A stretch of 64,000 bases of DNA, taken from Boswellia sacra (taxonomy: Eukaryota > Streptophyta > Magnoliopsida > Sapindales > Burseraceae). How positions within the stretch are numbered: position 1 is the first letter of the stretch; every line of letters begins with the position of its first letter. The notes beneath the pieces are model-generated. The model saw nothing but the letters and a program-made list of their open reading frames with translations, had not been told where the DNA came from and did no database searches. Both the position numbers and the translations under genes were made by a program. Shown piece by piece: positions 34,802 to 46,380 of the stretch. The stretch spans positions 1,364,001 to 1,428,000 of the forward strand of contig SNVD02010473.1 in assembly GCA_013180625.2 (NCBI GenBank). Reading direction: 5' to 3'.

Positions 34802-36539
34802 CCCATTATTGAATTAAATTTTTTATTTCTAAAATAACCTTAAATGAAATTACTATAAAAGATAAGGTAACTTAAAAAAAATGTAATTACTATCAGACTC
34901 AAGATTTTAGCTATGAAGGGGCTTCTTAAATATTATAATGTTGTAATTTTTTTCATAAACCTTAATCTGAATAGTAATAGAGAATTTATTAAACTATATG
35001 TAAAAAAGAGTTTATCTAGTTAAGGTGGATATAGTAAATTTTGTCTCTTACATGGTCCAAATATAATGTATAATTTCTTAAAAATTATTATCGTTCACTA
35101 AAATTTTTCTTGAATTTATACTTTTTAAAAAAACGAATTGATATATTACAAAATATGAAAGAAATAATAGAAAGATGTAATATATATTAGATTAAATAAA
35201 ATGTAAAAAATGATACAATTTATAAAATAAATGATAAAATCAAAATATAGGAGAAACTTGCATCATTGTAGGTTGTAAGATATATTTCTAATTATATTAT
35301 ATGGAATAAAAATGACATGTATACGATATTAAAGTGAAAGGAGAAGGTTGTTCAATATTTGACAAGCTAACAATTAGAAAAAGACGAAAGATGAAACCAA
35401 GAGATTGGCTTTAAGTTTATGGAGGAGTACAATGTCAGTTATAAAAATAAGGAGGTATAACTGATATTGTAGACTTTAGAAGGGTCCTGGGCCCATCCGG
35501 GTCCCTTCCCAGGCTAGGTCCACCTCTAACCCTTCACGCCCCAAGCATACTAACCCAACATGCATTATCTATAAGAAAGAAATATTACAAATTAGAGAAA
35601 AAATATTTTTTAAAAAACTAATAACGTCTTTTTTTTTTTTAATGGAATCAAAAGCTTTCTTCACATAGTATGGTATACATGCTGGATATAGTCATTGGAA
35701 TAAGACTCAACGAATACATCACAGTCAATTACTAGCTTCTCCAGACTCCATAAAGTAGCCTGCAATTTAAGAACTCTACAAAAATTAATTAAATATTTAT
35801 TTTCCTTCCCTTATTCTTCAAGCTGAGCAAATGGGAACATCAATTCAATGGAATCAGCCATCACCACTCTTCTTACACAAAACAACCAGTAAGTGCTTTC
35901 TAACTATGCTCTTGGCGAAGAAATTCTCACATGATGAAGCTAATGTGGTTGAATAACAGTCGATCGAAATTGACCAAGGGATTGCCAGATTTATTAAGCC
36001 AAATCCTAGAGTTTTTGGTTGATGTTAGCTGTGCATCTGCAATACTCCCAAAACTCTTTTTTTGGTGCTTATAAACTAAAGATGATAGGTGGGTGTAGTG
36101 AGGGTTATTAAAGCTTAGTTTTGGAATTATAAGAAGTGTTTAGAGTAAAATTAAGATTTTTAAACTTTAATAGTGGGTGCAAAGATAAATTAGGTATAGA
36201 CATAATTTTTTTGCGAGTAAAAACTTCATCCTTTAGTTAATAATATAAAAAAGAAGATTTATAACTTTATTAAATAGAGTGCATTGTGTATCATTTGTGG
36301 CAAATTAGAATTATATTTATTACATCTTTTGATAAGAATAATCAAGCTTAATCTAATTAGTAATAAATGCAAAAAGCCATCAAATTTTTTACCTACAGGA
36401 GAATTTAAACAATTTCAGATTTTATATTTAACATAAAACTCCAGTAAATACAAATAGAAAGATGGTTCCTCCATATGCCATTACAAGTCTCCAAGGAGAA
36501 ACTGACCCAAAGTCTGAAGCTCCCAACATTTGTAAGAAT
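34802..36539. other. Intergenic region upstream of the SDR3 3' end
   Basis: AT-rich with no gene. A GC-rich patch at about 35485-35525 (GGTCCTGGGCCCATCCGGGT) stands out and may be a transposon scrap. The last 100 bases are the SDR3 3' UTR block. Confidence 0.5.
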
Positions 36540-38054
36540 TTAAAGGGAAGAGAAAATAGGTATACCTGGCAGTATAGTTCCTGCATCAACAGTAAATATA
36601 TTGCCTGTGACATAATTTGAATAGTCATGGATTAGGTAACGAACAAGAGATGTCAATGCCGGATCTGAAGTGCCATATTCTTTCAAGGGAACAGTTTTTA
36701 AGGCCACATTTGGCAGCCAGGCTTGCTGTATAAGAGATTCAGTGATCTCAGATTTGAAAAGTCCAGGTGATATAGAGTTCACTCTAATCTTATGCACTCC
36801 CAATTCCAGAGCCATCACCTAACATAAACAGAGACAATTAATGAAGGCACTCCCAGTTCTTGCATGCGCATCTTAACTAACAAAAACTGAGACTTGATTT
36901 ATATGTGAAAGAGTCTTGAAAATGTCAATTTTGAGAATTCTTAAATTATAATGGAATAATGTTGAAGAAATTAAATTAATTATCAAACCATGTTGTTCAG
37001 AAATTAATATATCCAACGGTTATCGTACTATTTTCATGATTGTCCTGTTCAGAAATGTAACACAAAATTGTCGGCAACAAAATGCCGAGGTCACAAACAA
37101 TGAAAGCCACCAAAATTTCAATTGCATAGATAATTCTTGGTCATTGAGCTATTAATTTGGGAATCGTATTAGTCAGATATAACGTACGGCCGGGGGCCAT
37201 ACTGGGAAGTAAAAATTTGTTTTTGTTCAGATAAATTTGAACTCAAACTATAATTGTCGAATTTCTTGGACAAAAAATAGTCCATGCAATTGGGCTAATC
37301 CAAGCTTTCGCAGAGCATTGGAAAACATCTTACAGGGTGGGGGGAATATAAGAAGAAACAAAGTATCAATTATATTAAATAGTACCTTTGTCATGGTATT
37401 GAGGGAAGCCTTGGAAGAAGCATAGGCGACACCTCCAGGTAAATATCCAGCATTAAGACCAGCAATGGAAGAAATATTGATAACTGACCCTTGCACATTC
37501 GCTGCACGCATGCGTATGCAAACATACTTGGCAACCAACCAAGATCCTGTTAAATTTGTTCTCATCACATCATTCCAATCCTCCTCAGACATATCCAAGG
37601 GACTCTTCACTCTACCTGGCCCACCCACCAAACACATGCACGGTAATAATAATTATAATAACTAGGAATAATAAACAATTCCGAATTTTAACCGAGATTA
37701 AATTTAATAATTTTAATTACCTCTAATACCGGCATTGTTAACTAGAGCATCGATTCTCCCAAACGCTTCCCATGCCTTCTGTACAGACTGCTCAATGGTG
37801 GCTCCGTTGCTGCAAACGTCCAGCTCTACGGCCACGGCTTTGACAGCACTCCCTGCTGCATCCTCATTATTGATCTCATCACAGAGAGTTTTGAGCCTGT
37901 CGACACGCCGAGCCAAGGCTACCACCCGGCAGCCAGCTTTGGCCAAGTCCAGGCAGAACTCTCGGCCTAAACCTGACGATGCGCCGGTCACCATAACCAC
38001 TTTGTCGTTCAGCTCCCGCCATGGCTCCCAGTTGTACTGCACCTCACCCGCCAT
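36540..38054 (-). CDS. SDR3: short-chain dehydrogenase/reductase (FabG-like), 3 exons
   Basis: Paralogue of SDR1, 280 residues. Exons: 37721-38054, 37386-37615 and 36540-36818; introns 105 and 567 bp. [26 protein letters not shown] and YASSK are all present. Distinctive changes against the paralogues are VAKYVC for VSKFVC and loss of one Lys-Tyr pair (DYSNYVTG) near the C-terminus. Ends in FSSL. The start at 38054 matches the paralogues. A TATA-like site lies about 60 bases upstream and the conserved palindromic block at 38328-38410. Confidence 0.92.
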
Positions 38055-38110
38055 TTGCACTTATGGGCCAACGGCTGTCTGAAGTGAAAGCTGTTATGAG
38101 GGAAACTCAT

Positions 38111-38118
38111 TTTATATA
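38111..38118 (-). promoter_or_regulatory. TATA-like box of SDR3
   Basis: On the - strand reads TATATAAA, about 60 bases upstream of the SDR3 ATG. Confidence 0.4.
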
Positions 38119-38327
38119 AAAATAATAATTTTTGTATAAAGGAATTTATTTAATACAAAATCAGATACACTTCTATATTATCTGATTTTCACAATTAATT
38201 AACTAGAAGAGTTATGATAATAATCTGACGTAAAATTAATCAAAGGAATTTGATAATTGAATTTTATTGGAAAAAAATTAACTTAAATTTTTTTATATAA
38301 ATTTCAATCCAAAATTTTTGTTAAATA

Positions 38328-38410
38328 ACAATATTCTATGAACATGCGACGCATGCTCTTACCTTAATATTTTAATAACTCTTAATCAAAATCATGTCGA
38401 GTGTGACACA
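38328..38410 (-). promoter_or_regulatory. Conserved SDR upstream block with palindrome, SDR3 copy
   Basis: GAACATGCGACGCATGCTC at 38340-38358 corresponds to the SDR2 palindrome. The centre differs but pairing is kept (CATGCG with CGCATG). It is followed by CTTAATATTTTAATAACTC and GAGTGTGACACATG. Confidence 0.5.
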
Positions 38411-38806
38411 TGATGGGATCAATTGGCGGAATAGTTTTCATGTACGAATGGTGAAATATTCTAAATGTAAATACATTTATTTTTCTTATTATTTGTCAAT
38501 TTGTTTTGATATAAGAAGAACGAAAGAGGATAGCCTGCAAGTTACTTGCATAGATTTGATTGGTCTAATGTCTAATACTCCAAGTTGACTAGACCAATCA
38601 CACCTATTACTTTTTTTTTTCTCGTACAACTTAATTTATTATTTAATATCTTAAATCTTAATCATTTTCTAATTGAGATTTCATTAAATCTGAATAACAT
38701 GAACATTATAATGTCATTTGCTAATTTTAAATTTATAGAAAACAGGGAAAAGGGGTTTTGTCAAATCCAGTGGACAAGTATTGTTTCAAATGTCAGTTAT
38801 TTTATA

Positions 38807-40228
38807 GGGAAAATTAAAAAAATAGACATAATTAAGGATCCTAGTTGAAATTTGGACACATCTTGAAAAATTTTTATGCCATAGACACTTTCTTGACAAA
38901 AAAACTTAATTACCCTTATATATTCAATTTTTTTCCCAAAGCCTTATTTCCCCTTATTTCCCTCTTTAGTCAAAAATTACCGAAACCCATCGATAGCGCT
39001 CGAAACACAAACCAACACGAGCATCGCCTGAGGATAGAAGCATCAAGCAAGATGACACAGAAAGAAACACACATTGACACTGAGGGTCCCTAATTGTGAT
39101 TTATTTGGTTGTTATTCGCTAGATTTGATTTAGTTTTTAGGGAATTTGAATTCGGGATTTGAGTTTTCGACGGATTTGTGAACTTATTCAGGGATATATC
39201 GAGTGTTATATGTGATTTTTGTGGTTTAATGCGTGTGAAAACCGATGAAACGAGTTATGAATCCAGTGTTATATCGCGCTAAAGAAGACACTCGACACTC
39301 GACAACTACCTATCGAGTCATGTCGAGTTGTGTAATGTCGAGTGTCGAGTGTTTGTCGAGTGGTGGTATAGTGACGAGTGATTATGTAGTGCCGAGAGTC
39401 GAGTGTTTGTCGAGTAGTGAAATGTCGAGTGGTGTAATGTCGAGTAGTGTAGAGTCGAGTGTCGGATAATTCTCAAGTGTCGCGTTGTGTTGTGTCAAGT
39501 GTCGTCACAACACCACTCGACACTCGATAAATATCCGACACTCGACACTACACAACCACTCGTCACTACACCACCACTCGATAAACACTCGACACTCGAC
39601 ACTTTAACACTCGACACTGCACCACTCGACACTACACCACTCGACAATTATCCGATACTCGACACTACACCACCACTCGTCACTACACCACTACTCGACA
39701 CTCGACATTTCACCACTCGACATGATTCGACATGTATTTGTCGAGTGTCGAGTGTCTTCTTCTGCGCAATATAACACTGGATTCACAACTCGTTTCGTCG
39801 GTTTTTACACGCATCAAACCACAAAAATCACATATAACTTCTCGATTTATCCCTAAATAAGTTCACAAATCCGTCGGAAACTCTAATCCCGAATTCAAAT
39901 TCCCTAAAAACTAAATCAAATCTAACGAATAACAACCAAATAAATCACAATTAGAGACCCTCTGTGTCGATAGGTGCTTCTCTCTGCGTCATCTTGCTTG
40001 ATACTTCTATCCTCAACCAATGCTCGTGTTGGTTTGCGTTTCAAGCAGTGTCGATAGGTTTCGGTAATTTTCGTCTGAAAAGAAGGAAATAAGGCTCTGG
40101 GAAAAAATTGAATACATAAGGGTAATTGTGTCTTTTTGTCAAGAAAGTGTCTATGGCATGAAAATTTTTCAAGATGTGTTCAAATTTCAAATAGAGTCCC
40201 TAATTGTGTCTATGTTTTCAATTTTTTC
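38807..40228. mobile_element. Mutator-like (MULE) foldback element, non-autonomous
   Basis: 1422 bp, flanked by a perfect 9-bp duplication TATTTTATA (38798-38806 and 40229-40237), the size typical of Mutator-like elements. The two ends are inverted repeats of about 480 bp each: for example ACACATCTTGAAAAATTTT, AAAATTACCGAAACC and TAGTTTTTAGGGAATTTGAA on the left recur as reverse complements on the right, with roughly 90% identity. The centre (about 39285-39770) is made of TCGAGTGTCGA / TCGACACTCGA words, mostly one orientation in the left half and the other in the right. No transposase frame. The transcript would fold into a very long hairpin. Confidence 0.9.
39285..39770. repeat. TCGACACTCGA palindromic array at the MULE centre
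   Basis: Dozens of GTCGAGTG words between 39320 and 39500 and CACTCGACA words between 39510 and 39745, forming a mirror-like inverted arrangement. Confidence 0.85.
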
Positions 40229-40237
40229 TATTTTATA

Positions 40238-40899
40238 TTTATAGAAAATAGGGGAGCCAAAAAAAGGTTTAGCATTAAAAAAAACTTTTTTAACTATAGG
40301 AAAACCAAAACAAACGAGCTTTAAGTCAAACATTAATAAAGCAAATGTGGAGATCCATCTAGAGATAGAAATGTTGACTTAATCTCAAAGAAAATAAAGG
40401 ATACTTACAAAAGTGCTCTGTGTGTAAGGATTACCGGCCTTTCTTCTTGATTCACTATTTAACTCTTGCTTTTTTGTTTCAACAATAAATGAACAATCTA
40501 GAATCTTTTTCTTTTAAAGAAGATTTTTAATATTTGGTGGGTTTGAGTATCCATCTTTAATAGGATTATATTTGGAAAAATGGTTTATAAAGTGAAAATT
40601 AATATTTTTAATTTATATGGATTAATTAAGTATTAATTGTAATCTTCAGTGCAAATAGCTCTACCATTTTCATTATTACATCCAATTTTATGTTAAAATT
40701 ATTATTACAAAATTATCATAGCGATATATATTTAAGTTATGTCAAAACCTAAATAATTAAGTTTTTTTTTTAGCTCTCTACTACACAATGGAAACACTAG
40801 AACATTATGTTACTTCTCCAAATTTAATGCTTCTCTAACCATATATATAAATTGAGAAATCTATGATTCCATCTTATCAATCATTGAGCAGCTAGCTAA
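40238..40899. other. AT-rich intergenic sequence
   Basis: No gene or element recognised. Confidence 0.5.
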
Positions 40900-41000
40900 T
40901 AGACCTCACAATTTTACGTTTTACATTTAACATAAAACTCTTATAAATACAGATAGCAAGATGGTTCCTTCATATGAGATTACAAGTTTACAACAACAAA
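40900..41000 (-). pseudogene. SDR 3' UTR stub, cut off by the CACTA end
   Basis: It matches the 3' flank shared by the SDR genes (compare 36420-36500 and 47320-47400): TTTAACATAAAACTC, ATAAATACA, AAGATGGTTCC and TTACAAGTTTACAACAA. The match stops exactly where CACTACAAGAAAAAT begins at 41001. The rest of this gene copy is probably the partial exon 3 at 47135-47264. Confidence 0.7.
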
Positions 41001-41509
41001 CACTACAAGAAAAATGTTCATATTTGACGGTCTTAAAAGCGCCACCAATGGCATTGCCAAATATAGTCAATTTGGCATATTTGGCGGTCGGTCAACGTGC
41101 CAAATATGCTCCTGACTATATTTGACTGTTTTTGACCGCCAAGTATAATAGTTTTAAAAATTAAAAAAATAAATACTTGACGATTTTTGACCGCCAAGTA
41201 TAAATAATTTTAAAAATTAATTATTGGGGATAAATTATCAAAGTTGCCTCCTACCTTTAATCAAATAAAGGTGACAGGCACCCTTTTATCTTGTTAATTT
41301 TACTTCTATAGACAATCAAGACTCTAATAAAAAATAACACAGATCATTAGTCCAACATCAAATATTGTGCCCAGTTTAGGCCTGTTGAGGCACACAAACA
41401 TGTCATCACCCTTATCAAATAAACTCAAACTCCTCACCGAAACAATTCTAATAACTCACATTATTAAACTCCCCAATTTATTGTACAATGTCACATCAAA
41501 GATCTTAAA

Positions 41510-42969
41510 ATCGGGAAGATTTTGGAGCATACGATGCGGTGTAGATCAGTTTTCCAGCTTTAATAAGCACTGCAACATGATTCTCCAAAGATGAAAGAAG
41601 TGATCTGCTCTTTATCTCAGTGTAACCTTGCAAAACAAAACATGTCATAAGTTAGGTATTCCCAATACACACAGTGTTTAGTATGAAAAATTACTTCCTT
41701 AAAAAGATATATTACACAACACACATATAATTGATGCAAAACAAGAAGAAACCAAAAAACTCACAGCAGCCTTAGCGAGTGGTTTTGCAAGCAATTCTAC
41801 TACTGATAGACCTAAAGTGCTTAGTAGCTCTTCAGCAGCCGACTTAAAGACAGGAATTACGCTGCAGTTCAATAGGTAGATAGATATTAAAAACATAGAG
41901 AACAATCATCTTAAGCATCTATAGGAACCAAGGTAGTAAAGATACCTATCATAAACATTGGTTATTGTTTTAGCTGCTTCTACACCAGCAGCTTTAGCAA
42001 TATCAGCTGGCTGAGGAGCAGATATGTGCTCAAATTTCACACCAGATTCTCTTTCTATTTTGGATCCATTTGACCTTCTAGGATCATAAAGCATTACAGC
42101 TACTCCAGTATTGCCTGAAAAAATGATAATCCATCTAAGGTCCCCAACAAACTTTGTACAACCAAATAAAATATATACGCTCTTAGTGAATTTAAAACAA
42201 AAAGAAAATGCCAAGTTCTCTCCGCACATACCTGCTCTTCCTGTACGTCCAGATCGATGGATGTAGGCTTCTACATCACGAGGAGGTTCACACTAAAACA
42301 TAAACATTAGTCAGTATATTCGCATATAAACATAGTATAAAGATTTCAAAGAAACAAGGCACAAACCTAGATAATTAATAAACATCATCGATGTATAATC
42401 CTCATGCTGCCACATTTGTGGCCACTAATGTCATGAACTTGCCTGACCGGAACCCAGAAAGAGTAACCTGCAGGTAAAAGGTCATAATTCAACAAAGCAA
42501 GTAGAGTCAATTAATAATAAACAAGAACTTGTCAAGAAATCGCCTTTTTTCTGGGTGTACTGCACAGAAGTACAAAAAGTGAGCACAAAAAATTTACCTC
42601 ACGCTGTGACTGTTGTATGTCCCCATGTAAAGCCCATGTCCAGGCAAAAAATCAGCAAGTTGTGAAGCAGATTCCTTTGTCTCAGTGAAAATAATTGTGC
42701 GGCCTCCACTGAACCAGAAATAAAAAATTTAACATAAAGTAATTAATCAAATAAAGAATTTATCAGATAAACATATTCATTACTAAACTATAATTAACAT
42801 TACAAACAACTAACCTGCTATAACAATGAATGATATCAGGAATAACTTGAGATCTCGCTGTACTAGTACAGGGAACAACAATATGCCTGACATTCTTGCT
42901 AGCCTTCATTTTCTCATTGCCGACAAGATCTATAGTTTTCTTATTTGGTTTAAGGAACTTAGAAGCAAT
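41510..42969 (-). pseudogene. DEAD-box RNA helicase RH7-like (PRH75) C-terminal fragment
   Basis: Exon-like blocks with retained introns encode the second helicase lobe and C-terminal domain of a nucleolar DDX21/RH7-type helicase. They include KTIDLVGNEKMKAS and VRHIVVPC (about 42969-42815), GGRTIIFTETKESASQL (about 42715), GFRSGKFMTLVATNVAA (about 42465), a block with YIHRSGRTGRA (motif VI, about 42295-42236), NTGVAVMLYDPRRSN through FEHISAPQPADIAKAAG (42117-41945), and the dimerisation-type tail to about 41510. Stops interrupt it: the expected Arg of motif V (AARGLD) is TGA, and TAA/TGA codons end the tail. Motifs from the first lobe are absent. The retained introns show it was copied from genomic DNA, not reverse-transcribed. 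Confidence 0.85.
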
Positions 42970-43217
42970 CTAGCAATCCAAAGACAAGTTTTAGTTATTG
43001 AAGGACAAGAAAGGTAGACATGACATCTGTTATAACGGCACACATATATCATCAGGGATGATTTTAATATTCAGAAATCAATGTAGACACATTAACTAGA
43101 TTAAAATCTAGTCACAAATTGGGAAGACATGCAGAAGTGAGCATTCAGATAAAGCTTATAGCACTCCCCTCATAATGAGTTATAAGTACATTAACATCAA
43201 ATTATTTAGACAAACCT

Positions 43218-44045
43218 AGCAATGAGCACTGCTTTTTTTAATTTCTTTCATAATCCTCAATGAGTCATCTTTGAATCCATCCTGCACATTAAGAATCTCA
43301 TAAGAAACCAATGATAAAGCATGCTAGAATCTCTGAAACTTTTCTGAAAAAAGTAATTACCAATAATATAGGATCTAGAATCAGAAAGTCTGTCCCACTC
43401 CTTGTGAAATAAGAAAATAAACACATAATTTTATCGAAAACCAAAATAACCACATAGTCAGAATAATGGGATTACCGCATCAAGCATGTGATCAGCTTCA
43501 TCAAAAACAAGAATCCTCATAAAACTGACACTTAATTTCTTTGCTGACATCCATTTCTTGATTGTACCAGGAGTGCTAATTACAATTTGCGCTGTAATTG
43601 GTGGACTCTTTGAAATTAGAATGAAGTTGGTGGAGTCAATTAGCACAGCACATTCTAAATTTATACTGGTATGTTTCCCCATCTTCCGCAGAACTTCCAA
43701 ATTCTACAAAATTAATTTACAGCAATTAAAATCAAGGTATAAAAAAGTATTTTGTAGATTGTAACAGCTTAAAAGAGTAAGTGTTTAAGAAACGGATCTG
43801 AATAATTAACGAGGGGTTTCTTTGTATTTCCAATGGAAACAAACGAAACAATTATCACCTTAAAACAATCTAACAAACCAAATATATACAACATCAACAA
43901 CAAACCAAATATATAGCCAATTCCCTTACAGGACAGATGCAGAGAGCTTGAGGTACCTTGAGGTTTGGATCAACCTGACTCAACATGCCAAGCATAAAAC
44001 AAGTGGTCTTCCCAAAACTATTGTGCGCCTGAGCTATCAAATTCT
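43218..44045 (-). pseudogene. DEAD-box helicase RH38/DBP5-like N-terminal fragment
   Basis: Encodes parts of the first helicase lobe of an mRNA-export type helicase: motif I region AHNSFGKTTCFMLGML (the usual GSGKT is altered), PQALCICPVRELAI (motif Ia with Val for Thr), EVLRKMGKHTS, STPGTIKKWMSAKKL (motif Ib) and VFDEADHMLDA (motif II) at about 43480-43540. A block DGFKDDSLRIMKEI at about 43240-43280 then ends in TAG where homologues have Gln. Introns are retained. It joins eIF3e sequence directly at about 44045, with no promoter or start codon of its own. Confidence 0.82.
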
Positions 44046-44049
44046 TGTA

Positions 44050-45144
44050 AACACTTAACACTCAATTCGTTGATGAATTCTACAATAGGTCTCAAAGATA
44101 AATAGCCGGGCATTTTCAAAGAACTCGTCTCTCGATGGCACAGTAGAAAAGTTACCTTCTTCTACTCATTTGCCGAGGAAGGGATCATTCAATATCACCT
44201 ATATTCACATATAAGGTTAGGACAATCTGAAACCTAAGATTCAGGCTAACAATTTAGCAGCCACTAAAAAAAAAAATTTAGGTGCAGAAAAAGAGATAAT
44301 TTTAGCAGCTAATACTCAGTACTTTAACGTAGATACAAATATAGAAAACTTACTTCTTCACACTCCCTCATCTTCTTTTGTGCCCCATCAAAGTCATAAT
44401 TGGCATACACACATGCCAAAAACTCTGTAATGGGATCTTTGTAGAGTACTGTTCTTGCTAAATAACCTTAATAAAATCTTTGAATTGCGGTCTTCTCCTT
44501 TTGTTGACAATGAATGCAGTGGCTAAGTAACGTAAGAGATGGGAAGCATTGGATTGAATGGCATTCAGATACCTGAAATTTAAAATTCCCATCTTAGATT
44601 ACATGGAAAAAAATAAAAACAAAAACAAGAAACCGAGCAGCAGATAAAACATCATGGTTTCACTTTGCTTCCAAGAGAAAAATACAAATGACATACTTAT
44701 CCTGATTGAAGAGGTCAATGATCAGTGTTCTTCCATTATCATGATTGAAAAATATGAAGAGACTCCAATGCATCAACCATATTCTACTTTGCATCTAACT
44801 CAAAGGTGATGTGAAACTCTGTAACAAAAACAATCCATTATTATACAACTTAAACTGAAACAAATAAAAGGGTTTTATGATATAAAAATAAAAAATAATA
44901 ATTAAAGAAAGACCTTTGAATCATCAACTTTTTCTTTCAATTGATTAAGTTCTTCAAGAGCGATGTCCTAGTTCTGCATTAATATCTCAGCTGCCAACTT
45001 TCCCTATAGTGCACTCAGTCTTCTTTCACTGTTTGTGCACAAAGCCCTGTACTTTTACAGATAGTCAGCAGTGCCAGAGTAATTCCCACACTCAAACTAA
45101 AATTTGGCATACTGATATAACGCCTTTATCTGGTCTGGACCAAT
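44050..45144 (-). pseudogene. eIF3e (eukaryotic initiation factor 3 subunit e) fragment
   Basis: Blocks match the middle of plant eIF3e: IGPDQIKALYQYAKF (from 45144), [72 protein letters not shown] (about 44570), [16 protein letters not shown] (about 44375) and NARLFIFETYCRIHQRI (about 44080). At least six in-frame stops (for example at the Gln of FQFECGNYSG and the Trp of LWGKLA) and a frameshift before the DPITEF block disable it. Introns are retained. N- and C-terminal parts are missing. Confidence 0.85.
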
Positions 45145-45617
45145 CTGTGCAAAACAAAAGCGATAATACACGAAACAAGTAAATATACGTACAAAGGAAA
45201 ATGCACATTTATTGCCACATTAAAACAAAAAGTTTACACTTCAACCCCAACAACTAACACCATTACTAAGTAAATCATCAAACTCCTCCCAATATTCACG
45301 GATGCCAAGACTAAAACAAAATTCTGCCAACTAGGACCAATTTTATCTGCTCCTCAGAAGACATAGAAATCCTTAAAAAAATGTTACTTCACCAATTCAG
45401 ATAACTTTTTTTTTTAATACTCCCTAAGAAAGCTCTAGAACATTGCTAGAATTAGCATTCTTCTATGTACCTGTGGAGGGAGGGGGTGAGCATAAAGCCC
45501 AGTAGGAACATTCTAACATTATACTAAATCATACGCATTCCATAATTATTCAATCACCGAATTAGACATCCAATAATAATAGATCAAACAATTATATTCG
45601 TTCGTACATCAAATTTA

Positions 45618-46062
45618 TGTTCGTGTTTCCCTTGGATCCGTATACAGAACGGCCCATCCAAGGTCCAACGCATCATATCGTTATATTCGTGTTCCCCTTG
45701 GGTCCGTATACAGAATGGTCCACCGAAGGTCCAACACATCACATCGTTATATTCGTGTTCCCCTTGGGTCCATATACAAAACAGTCCACCCAAGGTCCAA
45801 CACATCACATCGTTATATTCGTGTTTCCCTTGGTTCCGTATACAGAACGGTCCACCCAAGGTCCAACACATCACATCGTTATATTCGTATTCTCCTTGGG
45901 TCCGTATACAGAATGGTCCACCCAAGGTCCAACACATCACATCGTTATATTCGTGTTCTCCTTGGGTCCGTATACAGAACGGTCCACCCAAGGTCCAATA
46001 CTAAGAATATATTATCCGCATTCTCCTTGGATCCATATACAAAACGGCTCATCCAAGGTCCA
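45618..46062. repeat. 66-bp minisatellite, about 6.8 copies
   Basis: The unit contains CATCGTTATATTCGTGTT, CCCTTGGGTCCGTATACAGA and CCACCCAAGGTCCAACACAT. Copies differ by a few bases. Because 66 is divisible by three and no stops occur, long frames stay open on both strands; these are artefacts of the repeat. Confidence 0.95.
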
Positions 46063-46185
46063 ATGTATACATTAACAATCTTTCAATATCATTACTATGA
46101 TAAATCTCAAGAAAATATGGTTTTTATGCAAAATTCAGGACTTTTTGGAAAGTGTACAGTCGATTTGGGGTGGTTCTTAAATTTT

Positions 46186-46380
46186 GCTCGACACTCAACA
46201 CTGGTCACTCGATAGTACTGTTCACTCGACAACACTGTTCACTCGACACTCGACACTGTTCACAGAAAACATTGTTTACTCGACACTCGACATTGTTCAC
46301 AGGAAACATTGTTCACTCGACACTATTCATTGTTCACTCGACACTCGATACTGTTCACTCGACAGCACTATTCACTATAG
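46186..46380. repeat. CTCGACACTCGACA / CACTGTTCACTCGACA tract
   Basis: About ten CTCGACA words interleaved with ACTGTTCACT. It lies inside the long LTR-like segment. Confidence 0.8.

Larger units (their letters stand above)
41001..45400 (+). mobile_element. CACTA-type transposon end with captured fragments of three genes
   Basis: Begins CACTACAAGAAAAAT, the hallmark terminus of plant CACTA (En/Spm) elements, followed by subterminal repeats: TTTTTGACCGCCAAGTATA occurs twice, with GACGGTC and TGGCGGTC variants, up to about 41220. The interior holds same-orientation, intron-containing, disabled fragments of an RH7-like helicase, an RH38-like helicase and eIF3e. CACTA elements carrying several captured gene pieces are known (for example Tgm-Express1 of soybean). 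The matching right terminus was not found; it may have been lost where the LTR-like segment begins. The right limit is therefore an estimate, and capture by this element is inference. Confidence 0.55.

Noticed and set aside
26180..39750. CRISPR-like arrays suggested by regularly spaced palindromic repeats
   Set aside because: Spacers are not unique, spacing is irregular, the repeats lie in transposons, and the DNA is clearly plant nuclear.
39245..39774. Open frames of 74 and 95 codons
   Set aside because: They lie entirely in the TCGACACTCGA array at the MULE centre.
41700..44045. A functional DEAD-box helicase gene made from the two helicase parts
   Set aside because: The halves come from different helicase families, motif I is altered, and stops interrupt motif V and other places.
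45584..46215. Long overlapping open frames on both strands (135-166 codons) that look like repeat proteins
   Set aside because: They are by-products of a 66-bp minisatellite without stop codons; no start context, signal or family match supports a gene.
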